A stretch of 64,000 nucleotides of DNA, taken from positions 310,001 through 374,000 of the forward strand of contig NZ_FQXT01000003.1 of NCBI RefSeq assembly GCF_900130045.1, written 5' to 3'. Origin of the DNA: Leeuwenhoekiella palythoae. Lineage in GTDB: Bacteria > Bacteroidota > Bacteroidia > Flavobacteriales > Flavobacteriaceae. Made by a program: the position numbers and the translations under genes. The notes beneath the pieces are model-generated. The model worked only from the letters and a program-made list of their open reading frames with translations. It ran no database searches and was not told the origin of the DNA. Positions within the stretch are counted from its first letter, which is position 1; the number at the start of each line of letters is the position of its first letter. Below are positions 8,771 through 18,143 of the stretch, one piece after another.

Positions 8771-9610
8771 ATGAGAACAATGAATACTGTTGCACTAGTA
8801 GGTGCGACTATACTTACTGTATCGTGCGTTTCTAAAAAGAAATACACCGAATTAGAAACTAAATACGATAATACACGAGTTTCACTTACTAAAACTCAAG
8901 TTGAAAAGGAAGAACTTGAAGCTAAATACAGCGCTATAGAAAACCGTGTTGCTGACTACAACAGCAAAATTAATTCGCTTAGAGATGATAATTATCAAAA
9001 GCTTGATCTGGTAGAGAATCTAGCTGTTATGTCTGAAAGCACAAAAGACAAAATGCGCCAGACCTTAAGAAATGTAGATCAAAACGAACTTTCTCAGGCT
9101 AAAAGTCTGGAGGATTCTATGAACTTGGCTATTTCCTATAACCTTAAAAAGAATTTAGACAATTCGGTAGGAGAAGATGAAGATATTCAAGTTGATATTG
9201 ATGAAACTGTAGTAATGATCAATGTTTCTGATAAACTTCTTTTTAATAGTGGAAGTTATCGTGTGAGCAACAAAGCAGACGGTTTATTACAACGTTTGGC
9301 TGATGTGATCAATTCTGAGCCGGCAATTGAGGTTATGGTAGAAGGCCATACCGATGATCAAACGGTAAAACCCGGAGCCTATATCAAAGATAACTGGGAA
9401 CTTTCTGTAGAGCGTTCTACGGCAATCATTAGAGAGCTACAAGATAAATACGATGTAGATCCATCTAAACTTATTGCTGCCGGTCGTAGCAGCTATTTAC
9501 CTCTAGTGGATAATGCAACTAAAGAAGATCGTGCGAAAAACAGACGTACGCGCATTGTAATTCTACCAAACTTAGATAAGTTTTTATCTATGGTAAGCAG
9601 CACGGACTAA
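8771..9610 (+). CDS. OmpA-family peptidoglycan-associated lipoprotein
   Basis: A 279-residue envelope protein. The N-terminus ends in a lipobox (LTVSC near residue 19), indicating a lipoprotein. Residues 25-75 are strongly heptad-like and probably a coiled coil. The C-terminal OmpA domain (about 145-272) contains VEGHTDD and NWELSVERS, with the conserved Asp and Arg expected to bind diaminopimelate, so it should tether the outer membrane to peptidoglycan. It is a single-gene transcript bounded by terminators at 8627-8663 and 9635-9660. It resembles the flavobacterial coiled-coil OmpA lipoproteins more than proteobacterial Pal. Confidence 0.9.
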   Translation: MRTMNTVALVGATILTVSCVSKKKYTELETKYDNTRVSLTKTQVEKEELEAKYSAIENRVADYNSKINSLRDDNYQKLDLVENLAVMSESTKDKMRQTLRNVDQNELSQAKSLEDSMNLAISYNLKKNLDNSVGEDEDIQVDIDETVVMINVSDKLLFNSGSYRVSNKADGLLQRLADVINSEPAIEVMVEGHTDDQTVKPGAYIKDNWELSVERSTAIIRELQDKYDVDPSKLIAAGRSSYLPLVDNATKEDRAKNRRTRIVILPNLDKFLSMVSSTD

Positions 9611-9634
9611 GCCTTAAAATCTAATTACTTGTAT

Positions 9635-9660
9635 AAAACCGCCTTAGGGCGGTTTTTTTT
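9635..9660 (+). terminator. Rho-independent terminator after the OmpA-family gene
   Basis: AAAACCGCC and GGCGGTTTT form a compact GC-rich hairpin with a TTAG loop, followed by a run of T residues. Confidence 0.85.
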
Positions 9661-9738
9661 AGAAGTAAAACGTATTAATTAGTTAAACGTTTTCGGAAAC
9701 CTCGTATTTTTTCTACTTTAAAAAGAAAAATTTAATCT

Positions 9739-10200
9739 ATGCGTGTTGAAGACTCCCCTTTAATTGATTTTATACGTGAAGAACATCGCTTTAGTTTTGG
9801 TACTTTTTACTTTTTTGACAACTTCATTATTTCAGAAATAAATGAAGGTGAACTTTTTGACTGGAACAAAGCTTCGGAAGTAATACGTGTAGGTCAAGAA
9901 TTCTATGGTGAAGAAGGCCAAATTAATTATATCTCAAACCGAATACACGATTATGCCATCAAACCTCAAGATTGGCTCAGATTCTTATATGAGCGTCAAC
10001 TCTTTAAAACATTTGCAGTAGTCACCTATCGAAAAACAGCTATTTACAATCTGGTTATTGAACGTTTTTTCTACAAAGGCGATATTTTTTCTTTTGATAG
10101 TTTATTGGAAGCCGTTAACTTTATACGAGAGCAAAATGCTCTTGAACCCGCTAACGACTTTGATAAACTAACACAGTTGTACAATGATAATTCTTTATGA
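9739..10200 (+). CDS. Conserved hypothetical protein (153 aa)
   Basis: No family is recognised with certainty. The protein is soluble and acidic, rich in aromatic residues (FGTFYFFDNFIISEI), with no signal peptide or membrane segment. Alternating short beta- and alpha-like stretches could form a small SpoIIAA/STAS-like alpha/beta fold, but no signature supports that. Its last 17 bases overlap the start of a small membrane-protein gene, so the two are probably translationally coupled and may work together at the membrane. Confidence 0.7.
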   Translation: MRVEDSPLIDFIREEHRFSFGTFYFFDNFIISEINEGELFDWNKASEVIRVGQEFYGEEGQINYISNRIHDYAIKPQDWLRFLYERQLFKTFAVVTYRKTAIYNLVIERFFYKGDIFSFDSLLEAVNFIREQNALEPANDFDKLTQLYNDNSL

Positions 10201-10558
10201 GCTTGCCCTAATTTGTGCAGGAATATTACTTGCTATTAACACTTTAGATAAATGGGACGGCAGTACGCAGCTTTTTGCTAAAATTGCCGATGCTCTAAAA
10301 CCATTTGCAGCGGTTATTGGCGGCATAGCTTTAATTCTAGGGATTTGGTTCTTGTTCAGGCCTTTCTGTACTTTTAGAGATATCGTAGCGGTATTGGCCG
10401 GGTTAGCACTTTTAGGTGGCACTTTTGAAAATCACCCTTCACTTCAAAACTTCTTCAATAAAGCCGCCAGTGTATTAAATCCGTATCGGGTAATTATTGG
10501 ACTTGTTGCTTTGATTTTAGGGCTACTTGGGCTTTTTAATATTGCCTTTATCTGCTAG
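10184..10558 (+). CDS. Small four-helix membrane protein with internal duplication
   Basis: A 124-residue hydrophobic protein with four predicted membrane helices. The two halves are clearly related: residues 35-57 (ADALKPFAAVIGGIALILG) align with 89-113 (ASVLNPYRVIIGLVALILG), and the preceding linker segments also align, so the gene arose by tandem duplication of a two-helix unit. It overlaps the previous soluble gene by 17 bases. Family and function are not recognised. Confidence 0.75.
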   Translation: MIILYELALICAGILLAINTLDKWDGSTQLFAKIADALKPFAAVIGGIALILGIWFLFRPFCTFRDIVAVLAGLALLGGTFENHPSLQNFFNKAASVLNPYRVIIGLVALILGLLGLFNIAFIC

Positions 10559-10640
10559 TTATTCTAACCCATTACATCCGTTTCATACCAATAATTATTT
10601 TTAGGTAGCTTCAGCAATTATAATTTGCACCATCACTATA

Positions 10641-10667
10641 AAAAAAAGTCCGACTTGCGCCGGACTT
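10641..10667 (-). terminator. Rho-independent terminator (minus strand)
   Basis: AAGTCCG (10646-10652) pairs with CGGACTT (10661-10667). On the minus strand the hairpin is followed by seven T residues, so it ends the SDR transcript that runs leftward from 11444. Confidence 0.75.
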
Positions 10668-10700
10668 CTTGCTTATTCAACACTTAAGAATCTAAAGATC

Positions 10701-11444
10701 CTATAGATCTTGATTTGTTGGTCTGATCAAAATTTCATTGACACTACTATGTTCTGGCTGTGTCAATGCATAGTAAATAGAATCAGCAATATCACTCGCT
10801 TGCAATGGAGTTAAGTCTTCAAATTGAGACATCATATCCTTTACATCGTCATCTGTGATCGTATTGGTCAGTTCTGTCGCTACAAAACCAGGCTCAATAG
10901 AAGTTACCTTAGTATTATACTTTGGCCCCATTTCTAATCTAATTCCTTCGCTTAGCGCTCTTACTGCATATTTGGTAGCACAGTACACTGCCCCTGCCGG
11001 CATAATCTTTCTACCTGCAACAGATGAAATATTGATAATGTGACCCGCTTTTGTCTCTTTCATATCAGGAACTACACTAGCAACTCCGTTAAGCACGCCC
11101 TTTATATTGACGTCTACCATTTTATCCCATTCATCCGTTTTTAGATTCTCAACGAAAGATAAAGGCATAAGTCCGGCGTTATTTACCAAGACATCCACTT
11201 TTCCAAAATTGTTGTGCGTCTGCTCTACTATGCTTTTCCAATCTTCTTTACTGGTAACGTCTCCAGTGATCGCAAGTGCTTTTCCTCCATCTTTTTCAAT
11301 TTCATCTTTCAATTCATTCAAACGCTCTGTACGTCTCGCTGTGATTACAACATTAGCGCCGGCTGCAGCTAATTTTTTGGCCGTAGCTTCACCAATTCCA
11401 CTAGAAGCTCCCGTTACAATAATATTTTTGTTCTCTAAACTCAT
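10701..11444 (-). CDS. SDR family NAD(P)-dependent oxidoreductase, YdfG-like
   Basis: A 247-residue classical SDR with the cofactor motif TGASSGIG at 11-18, NNAG near 89 and the catalytic pair YCATK with its upstream Ser (ISSVAG). The overall form resembles NADP-dependent 3-hydroxy acid/serine dehydrogenases such as YdfG, but substrate cannot be assigned. It is cytoplasmic and starts at ATG 11444. The Crp-family regulator at 11536-12135 is 91 bases upstream on the same strand and may control it. Confidence 0.88.
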   Translation of the reverse strand: MSLENKNIIVTGASSGIGEATAKKLAAAGANVVITARRTERLNELKDEIEKDGGKALAITGDVTSKEDWKSIVEQTHNNFGKVDVLVNNAGLMPLSFVENLKTDEWDKMVDVNIKGVLNGVASVVPDMKETKAGHIINISSVAGRKIMPAGAVYCATKYAVRALSEGIRLEMGPKYNTKVTSIEPGFVATELTNTITDDDVKDMMSQFEDLTPLQASDIADSIYYALTQPEHSSVNEILIRPTNQDL

Positions 11445-11535
11445 AATAATTTTTGTTTTTGTAAAGCTACAAATACACCTATCTTGAGTTCATTGACCTA
11501 TGTTATCCTTTGCTGTTAAGAATCTACTAATGTTG

Positions 11536-12135
11536 TTAAGCCTTGTTAATACTAGCTTCCCTTTCTGCAAGCTCTTTTCGAATACGGCTTAGCGATTCTG
11601 GCTTAATTCCCAAATAACTGGCAATTTTATAATTAGGTACGCGCTGTTCTATATGCGGATAAGTCTCACAAAATTCCAGATATCGCGTGGTGCTGTTTTT
11701 TTCTAAACCGTTTTGAATTCGTGAATAGAGCGCTACAAAAGCTTTTGTGAGTTTAATTCTGAAAAATCGCTCAAACTTGGGAATACGCTTGTAAAGTTCT
11801 TCGAGCATTTCTTTATTCAATTCTAGCACCGTTGAATCTTCAATACAACTTACACTTAAACGTGCCGGTGTATCATTAAAAAAGGCTTCAAAATCACTCA
11901 CCCACCAATCTTCGATTCCAAATTGTAAGATTGATTGATCGCCATTTTCTGAAGTATGAAACGCTTGTAAACAACCCGAAATCACATAGAATTCTGAAGT
12001 AACGCGATCCCCGGGACGAATTAGAAGTTCTTTTCTACGCAGTTTCCTAAGCACTAATAAACTGCAGAATTCATCAAATTCTTGATCTGAAATTTCAATA
12101 ACACGCTCCAAATGCTTCCTTAAGACTTTATACAT
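11536..12135 (-). CDS. Crp/Fnr-family transcriptional regulator
   Basis: A 199-residue regulator with an N-terminal cyclic-nucleotide-binding-type beta roll (about 20-115; RKELLIRPGDRVTSEFYVISG) and a C-terminal helix-turn-helix (about 150-190; NYKIASYLGIKPESLSRIRKEL). The Arg and Glu residues of the cAMP-binding PBC are not clearly conserved, so the effector may not be cAMP. It is transcribed divergently from the SLC13-type permease gene at 12277; the 141-base gap probably contains both promoters. Either the permease or the downstream SDR is a plausible target. Confidence 0.88.
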   Translation of the reverse strand: MYKVLRKHLERVIEISDQEFDEFCSLLVLRKLRRKELLIRPGDRVTSEFYVISGCLQAFHTSENGDQSILQFGIEDWWVSDFEAFFNDTPARLSVSCIEDSTVLELNKEMLEELYKRIPKFERFFRIKLTKAFVALYSRIQNGLEKNSTTRYLEFCETYPHIEQRVPNYKIASYLGIKPESLSRIRKELAEREASINKA

Positions 12136-12276
12136 AGCTAATTGTGGCCATTTCAGCCTTAATTTATAGATTTACTAGCAATTGTTTTCCCATCAAATCT
12201 ATAATTGTTTATAGAATATTTGGCAAGATGCTGTGTTCTTTCCCACTAAATTTAGACCTTATTCTTAACACCATTT

Positions 12277-14112
12277 ATGGATCTTGCAATTATTGAAGTT
12301 TTTATCATTCTAGGAATAACCATTTTCCTTTTTGTAACTGAATTATTTCCAGTTGATAAAATAGCGATTTTCATCATTATCGCTTTAATGCTTACCGGAC
12401 TGGTCACTCCGGAAGAAGGCATTAGCGGATTCTCAAACACAGCGACCATTACCGTTCTTGCTTTGATGATCATCGCCGTAGCGCTTGAAGACAATGGAGT
12501 GATTGCCTGGTTTACGAGAGGTTTGCAACGCTTGAGCATCATCCCGCTTATATTGCTGATCCCAACATTTATGATCATTACGGCAAGTATCAGTTCGTTT
12601 ATTAGCACTACTGCCGTGGTCATTGTATTTATAAAAATCATTTTTCAGCTTTCTGAGCGTTATGGCGTTGCTGCGGGGAAATTGTTATTGCCGGTTTCTT
12701 TCGCAGGTATTTTAGGCGGAAGCTGCACGCTGATGGGAACCTCTACTAACCTAATTGTCAATTCTGTTGCGCAGAATCGCGGGGTGGAAAAATTAGGCTT
12801 TTTTGAATTTGCTTGGTTTGGTGTCATCTTTCTACTCATTGGCGTGGTTGTAGTAACAATTGGATCAAAATTTTTGCCGAAAAAAAATGTTTCAGAAGGA
12901 TTAGAAACAGATTATGAGATTGATAATCTAATTACCACACTTACCATTAACGGTGATTCCCCTTTGATAGGTAAAGCCATTCAAGACACCTTTTTATTTA
13001 AAGACACAGATGTTACGCTCCTGAAACTCATACGCGATCGCGTAGTTACCAATGCTCCGGGAAAATACATTACTCTTGCTGAAAACGATAGGCTTGTGGT
13101 TATGGCTGATCTGGAAAATATAGAACGAATTTCCGCTGAAGAGCATCTTACACAACGCACCTTAAGAAGTAAAAAGGAACAAACTGAAGACATAAAAGTT
13201 ACCGATAAGGACAAATCAAATACCAAGCGGGATAAACAAGAAATTCAGCTGGTTGAAGTTCTAGTGCTTCCGGGATCAGCATTTATAGGGAATACGCTTA
13301 ACAACCTTAAAAGACTCAAATTAGAAGGTGCTCTGCCCATCGCCATTAAAAAGCGCAAAAACATCAGGAATACCACCGAGCGTCTGATCAGGAAAGATTT
13401 AAATCAAATCCGCATCAAGCCCGGCGATCGTATTCTTTTAGAGATCACACAAACCGAACTCAATACTTTAGAGCGCCTTGAAGGGATTGTGATCTTAAAA
13501 ATGCACGAATCTTCAAATACTAAAAATCCAAAGAGAATGTATATCACGGCAGCCATTTTAGTAGCTGTGGTTACGATGGCTGCTTCAGGATTGCTCAGTA
13601 TTTTAGCGAGTTCACTTACGGGGATTGGTTTGCTTTTGGCAACCAATAGTCTTGAGATGAACAAAATTTATCATAAGGTAGACTGGCAAATTTTCTTTCT
13701 ACTCGCCGGAATGATTCCGTTAGGTGTGGCGATGACCAATAGCGGGGCAGATCTTTGGCTCTCTGAACAGCTCTTGAACCTTTTTGATGGAAAGAATAAT
13801 CTGTTTATTCTCGCTGCACTATTTATGATCACAATGATCCTGAGCGGTAGTATTTCTAACAATGCTACTGCGGTAATTATGGCTCCCATAGCCATTTCGG
13901 TCGCAGCAGGTCTTGATCTACCGGCCAAGCCATTTATACTCGCTGTGATGTTTGCGGCAAACTTCAGCTTTTTTACTCCGGTAGGTTATCAAACCAATAC
14001 GCTAATATACAATCTGGGAATCTACCGATTTAAGCACTTTTTTATAATAGGTGGAATCCTGTCTATCATTCTATGCGTCGCCGCAACCTTACTCCTATCA
14101 ACCTTGTTGTAA
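12277..14112 (+). CDS. SLC13/DASS-type permease with two TrkA-C domains
   Basis: A 611-residue inner-membrane transporter with about 11-12 hydrophobic segments. The family signature SCTLMGTSTNLIVN lies near residue 150 and a second NAT-like re-entrant motif, SGSISNNATAVI, near 527. The hydrophilic middle (about 205-400) holds two RCK_C/TrkA-C domains (GDSPLIGKAIQD..., LPGSAFIGNTLNNL...), typical of the sodium:sulfate/anion symporter subgroup. The substrate could be sulfate, a dicarboxylate or another anion; nothing nearby settles it. It is divergent from a Crp-family regulator. Confidence 0.87.
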   Translation: MDLAIIEVFIILGITIFLFVTELFPVDKIAIFIIIALMLTGLVTPEEGISGFSNTATITVLALMIIAVALEDNGVIAWFTRGLQRLSIIPLILLIPTFMIITASISSFISTTAVVIVFIKIIFQLSERYGVAAGKLLLPVSFAGILGGSCTLMGTSTNLIVNSVAQNRGVEKLGFFEFAWFGVIFLLIGVVVVTIGSKFLPKKNVSEGLETDYEIDNLITTLTINGDSPLIGKAIQDTFLFKDTDVTLLKLIRDRVVTNAPGKYITLAENDRLVVMADLENIERISAEEHLTQRTLRSKKEQTEDIKVTDKDKSNTKRDKQEIQLVEVLVLPGSAFIGNTLNNLKRLKLEGALPIAIKKRKNIRNTTERLIRKDLNQIRIKPGDRILLEITQTELNTLERLEGIVILKMHESSNTKNPKRMYITAAILVAVVTMAASGLLSILASSLTGIGLLLATNSLEMNKIYHKVDWQIFFLLAGMIPLGVAMTNSGADLWLSEQLLNLFDGKNNLFILAALFMITMILSGSISNNATAVIMAPIAISVAAGLDLPAKPFILAVMFAANFSFFTPVGYQTNTLIYNLGIYRFKHFFIIGGILSIILCVAATLLLSTLL

Positions 14113-14480
14113 ATGTAGTAGGGCAAACTTTAGGAAAGAATCTTAATAAATAAATTTTTAGCGATACTAATTCTTGAAGAACACTAATAAAAAAAGCAGC
14201 TATCTAAAAGAATCAGATAACCGCTCGTTTTGTGATTGATATATAAATTAGAATGTAGATTTAAACCGGCAACAACACATCCTGAGGATGTATTTCGCCA
14301 ATCGATTTGAAGCACCATTCAGACCAAGCCTGAATGAAGTTTCAACACAATTCATAATTTAAAAGAACTTCTTGATTGATGTTATACAAGTAAGACGCAC
14401 AAGGTCATTTTTTGTTACAGCAAATCCTTAAAATAGTTGTTAAACTAATCTAAAGCTATATAGATGAGGGCATAAAATAC
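14113..14480. other. Intergenic stretch, 368 bases, no gene seen
   Basis: No plausible ORF or RNA gene was seen. Small inverted repeats are present, the clearest being CATTCAG (14317-14323) with CTGAATG (14331-14337). The 3' part should hold the promoter of the PBP1A gene. Confidence 0.5.
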
Positions 14481-17018
14481 ATGTACATTTGTTTCTTTAT
14501 GAAAAATCCCCTAGGAAATAGCAATCTGACCGAGTTAAAAAGTAAAGCGCTAAAGTTTTTTGTAAAAACTTTAAAATATATAGAAATAGGATTTCGCTTT
14601 GCAACCCTAAAATTCAATTCAGCAATTAAGAAAAAGTGGGTGCGCTATCCACTCTTAGGTTTAGGGTCTCTTTTCTTCTTATTCTCCTTGTTTTTCTTCA
14701 GTATTTATGTTGGAGTTTGGGGATCACTTCCTTCAAAGTATGAATTAAGTCACCTAGAGCAATCGCTTGCTTCTCAGCTTGTTGATCGTAATGGGAAAGT
14801 AATAGGTAAATACTATATTTTTGACCGCCGCCCTATAGGTTTTGATGAGATTCCTTCCCATCTAAAAAATGCGCTTATTGCTACCGAAGATGCTCGCTTT
14901 TACAAACACGATGGCGTTGACAAAGTGAGTTTAATGCGTGTGTTTTTCAAAACCTTGTTGATGCAAGATGATTCCTCCGGAGGTGGAAGCACCATCACGC
15001 AACAACTGGTAAAGAACATCTACGGAAGACGAGGATCTGGGGCCTTCAACTTAGTAATTTCAAAGTTCAAGGAGTTCATCATCGCGCAGCGTGTTGAAGA
15101 TGTTTATACCAAAGATGAGATCATCAACTTATATCTCAACACTGTTCCATTTCCTGATAACACCTACGGAATAGAAAGCGCTAGTCAGAAATTTTTTAAT
15201 AAAGACACCGAAAACTTAACACTCAATGAAGCTGCGATTTTGGTGGGAACATTAAAGGCGAACAACAGTTACAATCCCAGAGTCTATCCTGATCGTGCTA
15301 AAAAACGTCGCGATGTGGTTATCAATCAGATGTTGCGTTATAACTACCTGCAACCTCGAGACACTGTGGGGATGGAACGCGACACCATTGTGTTGAGTTA
15401 TCAAAAGCGAACAGATCTGGGTGTTGCACCGTATTTTAGAGAACTTATTCGTCGCGAAGCGCAAGACCTTTTAAAAAATTATAAGAAAGAAGATGGCTCT
15501 TCGTATGACCTGTATCAAGATGGTTTAACCATACATACCACCTTAGATAAAACCATGCAGCAATATGCCGAAGCAGGAATGCGGGAACATATGGCAGCGC
15601 TTCAAGCACAATATGAGAAAGCTTACGGAAATTACGCCCCGTGGAAACGTGCTTCGGTATTAGAACCAAGTCTTAAAAAGCTTCCGTATTATCAACGTTT
15701 AGTAAAAGATAGTATTTCACCTGAAGCATTAGAGGACTCACTCAACCTTAAGCAAAAACGCAAAATTTTTGATTGGAATACAGACGAGACCACACAAGAT
15801 ATTTCGGTTAAAGACAGCTTAGCGCATTACTTATCATTGCTCAATTGTGGTTTTGTGGCTTTAGACCCACAAACCGGTGGCGTTCTTGCGTATATAGGCG
15901 GAATCGACTTTGAAAACTTTAAGTACGATCACGTGAGTCAAAGTGAGCGTATGGTAGGTTCTACATTCAAGCCTTTTGTTTACACTACTGCTCTAGAACA
16001 AGAGATGGATCCTTGCACCTACTACGACAGCGCTCAGGAAATTTATTATTTTAATAATAAAGAGTGGTCGCCGGCAAATGCCGGTGGTGAAGGTGAAGAT
16101 CTTTCCTATTCCCTTAAAGGTGCGCTGAGTAATTCGATCAATACGGTTGCTGTAAAAGTGATCATTGATGTAGGAATACGTAAGGTGATCAACCAAGCAC
16201 GTAGGATGGGAATCTCTTCAAATCTTCCTCAAGTACCCTCTTTAGCTTTGGGGACGGCACAAATAAAAATGCGTGATCTGGCTTCGGCCTACACCTCATT
16301 TGTAAATGGCGGAAGACCTATGAAGCCGTATTACATTACTAAAATCGTTGATCGGGCAGGTAAAACCATAGCTCAATTTGAGCCTGAAGTTCCTGAAAAA
16401 GCAGTAATGCGCAACTTTACACGACAAGCCATGATAGAAATGATGCGCGGAACTGTAAGTGAAGGTACTGCAACCCGACTAAGGTATACGTATAAGCTAA
16501 AAAATGACATCGCAGGTAAGACCGGGACCACTCAAGACAATAAAGATGGCTGGTTTGTAGGCCTTACACCGTATATGGTTGCGGTAAGTTGGGTGGGTAA
16601 TGATGATTACAGAATTGGGTTTAGCAGTACAGGTTTGGGTGCCGGTGCAAATTCTGCATTACCTATTTACGCAAAGTTTATGCAGCAACTCAATCAGGAT
16701 ACCACCTATGCTGAATTGACTAAACAACGCTTTAAAGCACCAAGCGCTGAAGTGAGAGAAGCGCTAAGCTGTGCTCCTATTGTTAAAGACAGCACTTCTA
16801 GAGTTACTAAATTTTTTGAGTCCATTTTCAACGGACAAGAACAAAAATTTATAAAGAAAGTTTATCTAGACGATAACGGTGCTATCATCAGAACAGAAGA
16901 AGAACCTGTTATTAGCGATGAAGCAATAGAAGAAACGGAAGAAGTTGAAGAAGAGAATACTAGCGGAGGCTTTTTTTCGTTCTTGAAAAGGAAAAAGAAA
17001 AATGATGAGGAGAATTAG
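14481..17018 (+). CDS. Penicillin-binding protein 1A, bifunctional glycosyltransferase/transpeptidase
   Basis: An 845-residue class A PBP that polymerises and cross-links peptidoglycan. A long basic cytoplasmic tail precedes one membrane anchor near 55-78. The GT51 domain has the catalytic Glu136 in ATEDARFYKHDG and GGGSTITQQLVKN. The transpeptidase has nucleophile Ser494 in STFK, SNSIN as the SxN motif and K680TGTT. The C-terminus is low-complexity, acidic then basic. An alternative ATG at 14499 would remove six residues. A TACATTTG box at 14484-14491 looks like a -7 element; if it is used, 14499 is the true start. The stop overlaps a terminator hairpin. Confidence 0.95.
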   Translation: MYICFFMKNPLGNSNLTELKSKALKFFVKTLKYIEIGFRFATLKFNSAIKKKWVRYPLLGLGSLFFLFSLFFFSIYVGVWGSLPSKYELSHLEQSLASQLVDRNGKVIGKYYIFDRRPIGFDEIPSHLKNALIATEDARFYKHDGVDKVSLMRVFFKTLLMQDDSSGGGSTITQQLVKNIYGRRGSGAFNLVISKFKEFIIAQRVEDVYTKDEIINLYLNTVPFPDNTYGIESASQKFFNKDTENLTLNEAAILVGTLKANNSYNPRVYPDRAKKRRDVVINQMLRYNYLQPRDTVGMERDTIVLSYQKRTDLGVAPYFRELIRREAQDLLKNYKKEDGSSYDLYQDGLTIHTTLDKTMQQYAEAGMREHMAALQAQYEKAYGNYAPWKRASVLEPSLKKLPYYQRLVKDSISPEALEDSLNLKQKRKIFDWNTDETTQDISVKDSLAHYLSLLNCGFVALDPQTGGVLAYIGGIDFENFKYDHVSQSERMVGSTFKPFVYTTALEQEMDPCTYYDSAQEIYYFNNKEWSPANAGGEGEDLSYSLKGALSNSINTVAVKVIIDVGIRKVINQARRMGISSNLPQVPSLALGTAQIKMRDLASAYTSFVNGGRPMKPYYITKIVDRAGKTIAQFEPEVPEKAVMRNFTRQAMIEMMRGTVSEGTATRLRYTYKLKNDIAGKTGTTQDNKDGWFVGLTPYMVAVSWVGNDDYRIGFSSTGLGAGANSALPIYAKFMQQLNQDTTYAELTKQRFKAPSAEVREALSCAPIVKDSTSRVTKFFESIFNGQEQKFIKKVYLDDNGAIIRTEEEPVISDEAIEETEEVEEENTSGGFFSFLKRKKKNDEEN

Positions 17019-17036
17019 GATGTTCCTCATTTTTTG
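17004..17036 (+). terminator. Terminator overlapping the end of the PBP1A gene
   Basis: ATGAGGA (17005-17011) pairs with TCCTCAT (17024-17030) and is followed by T residues; the stop codon lies in the loop. Confidence 0.55.
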
Positions 17037-17155
17037 GGAATAATATAATTTTAGTGGATAAATGCTAAAAATATCATAAAATTGGTATTTTAATTTGATT
17101 TTAAATTTATCCATGTTATAATACGTCCTATTTACTTTTAACAAATAAATTTTAT

Positions 17156-18022
17156 ATGAGACAACTCAAAATCACCAAGCAGGTAACCAATCGGGAATCA
17201 AAATCTTTAAACACCTATCTACAAGATGTAAGTAAGCTCGATATGATTACTGCTGATGAGGAGGTCGAGTTGGCACAACGTATTCGTGAAGGCGATCAAG
17301 TAGCGCTAGAGCGATTGACGAAGGCTAATTTACGTTTTGTGGTATCTGTTGCAAAGCAATATCAAAATCAAGGTTTAAAACTACCCGATTTGATCAATGA
17401 AGGTAACGTAGGTCTAGTAAAAGCGGCTAAACGTTTTGACGAAACCCGTGGTTTTAAATTTATTTCGTACGCCGTATGGTGGATTCGTCAGTCGATCTTA
17501 CAAGCTATTTCTGAGCATTCAAGAACGGTGCGTTTACCCCTAAACAAAATTGGTACGATAAGTAAAATAAATAAGGCATTTTCTTATTTAGAGCAAAGCT
17601 TAGAGCGCCCACCATCTGCTGAAGAAATCGCAAAAGAGTTAGACATGACGGTTGCTAAAGTAAAATTAGCAATGAAAAACTCAGGTCGAAATCTTTCAAT
17701 GGATGCACCTTTTAAAGAAGGCGAAAACGACTCTAACCTTTATGATGTATTAAAATCTGGTGAATCTCCTAACCCGGATGCAGATTTAATGCAAGAATCA
17801 TTAGGTACCGAAATTGAGCGCGCGCTTGAAACACTTTCTCCACGAGAATCAGATGTTATCAAATTAAACTATGGTCTTGGTGGCGAACAGCCTCATACCC
17901 TTCAAGAAATTGGAGAAATGTTTGATTTAAGCCGCGAGCGTGTACGTCAAATACGTGAGAAAGGTATTCGTAGATTGCGCCATACTTCTAGAAGTAAAGT
18001 GCTTAAAACTTATCTAGGATAA
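17156..18022 (+). CDS. rpoD: RNA polymerase primary sigma factor RpoD/SigA
   Basis: A 288-residue housekeeping sigma factor of the short Bacteroidota type without the long N-terminal region. It starts [19 protein letters not shown], typical of flavobacterial RpoD. Region 1.2 is about 20-55, and region 2 ([40 protein letters not shown]) is about 60-125. Region 3 is about 140-200, and region 4 ends in the helix-turn-helix [18 protein letters not shown]. This factor recognises TTG/TAnnTTTG promoters, which occur before several genes here. It lies alone between two terminators. Confidence 0.97.
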   Translation: MRQLKITKQVTNRESKSLNTYLQDVSKLDMITADEEVELAQRIREGDQVALERLTKANLRFVVSVAKQYQNQGLKLPDLINEGNVGLVKAAKRFDETRGFKFISYAVWWIRQSILQAISEHSRTVRLPLNKIGTISKINKAFSYLEQSLERPPSAEEIAKELDMTVAKVKLAMKNSGRNLSMDAPFKEGENDSNLYDVLKSGESPNPDADLMQESLGTEIERALETLSPRESDVIKLNYGLGGEQPHTLQEIGEMFDLSRERVRQIREKGIRRLRHTSRSKVLKTYLG

Positions 18023-18046
18023 GAGTTTACCTCCTAAAAGTGAAAA

Positions 18047-18086
18047 TAAAAAAAGCGCTGCAATATAATTGCAGCGCTTTTTTTAT
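18047..18086. terminator. Bidirectional terminator after rpoD
   Basis: AAAAGCGCTGCAAT and ATTGCAGCGCTTTT form a 14-bp perfect stem around TATA-like loop bases, with A residues before and T residues after. It separates rpoD from the convergent lipoprotein gene. Confidence 0.85.
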
Positions 18087-18143
18087 TTATAACCACCAAA
18101 GCGTCTAAAACCCTAAGGCAATTAATTGGTTCACGGTCTAAAA

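Noticed and set aside
14113-14480. tRNA or small RNA gene in the 368-base gap
   Set aside because: No cloverleaf, TPsiC-like sequence or strong hairpin with T-run was found; only short inverted repeats.
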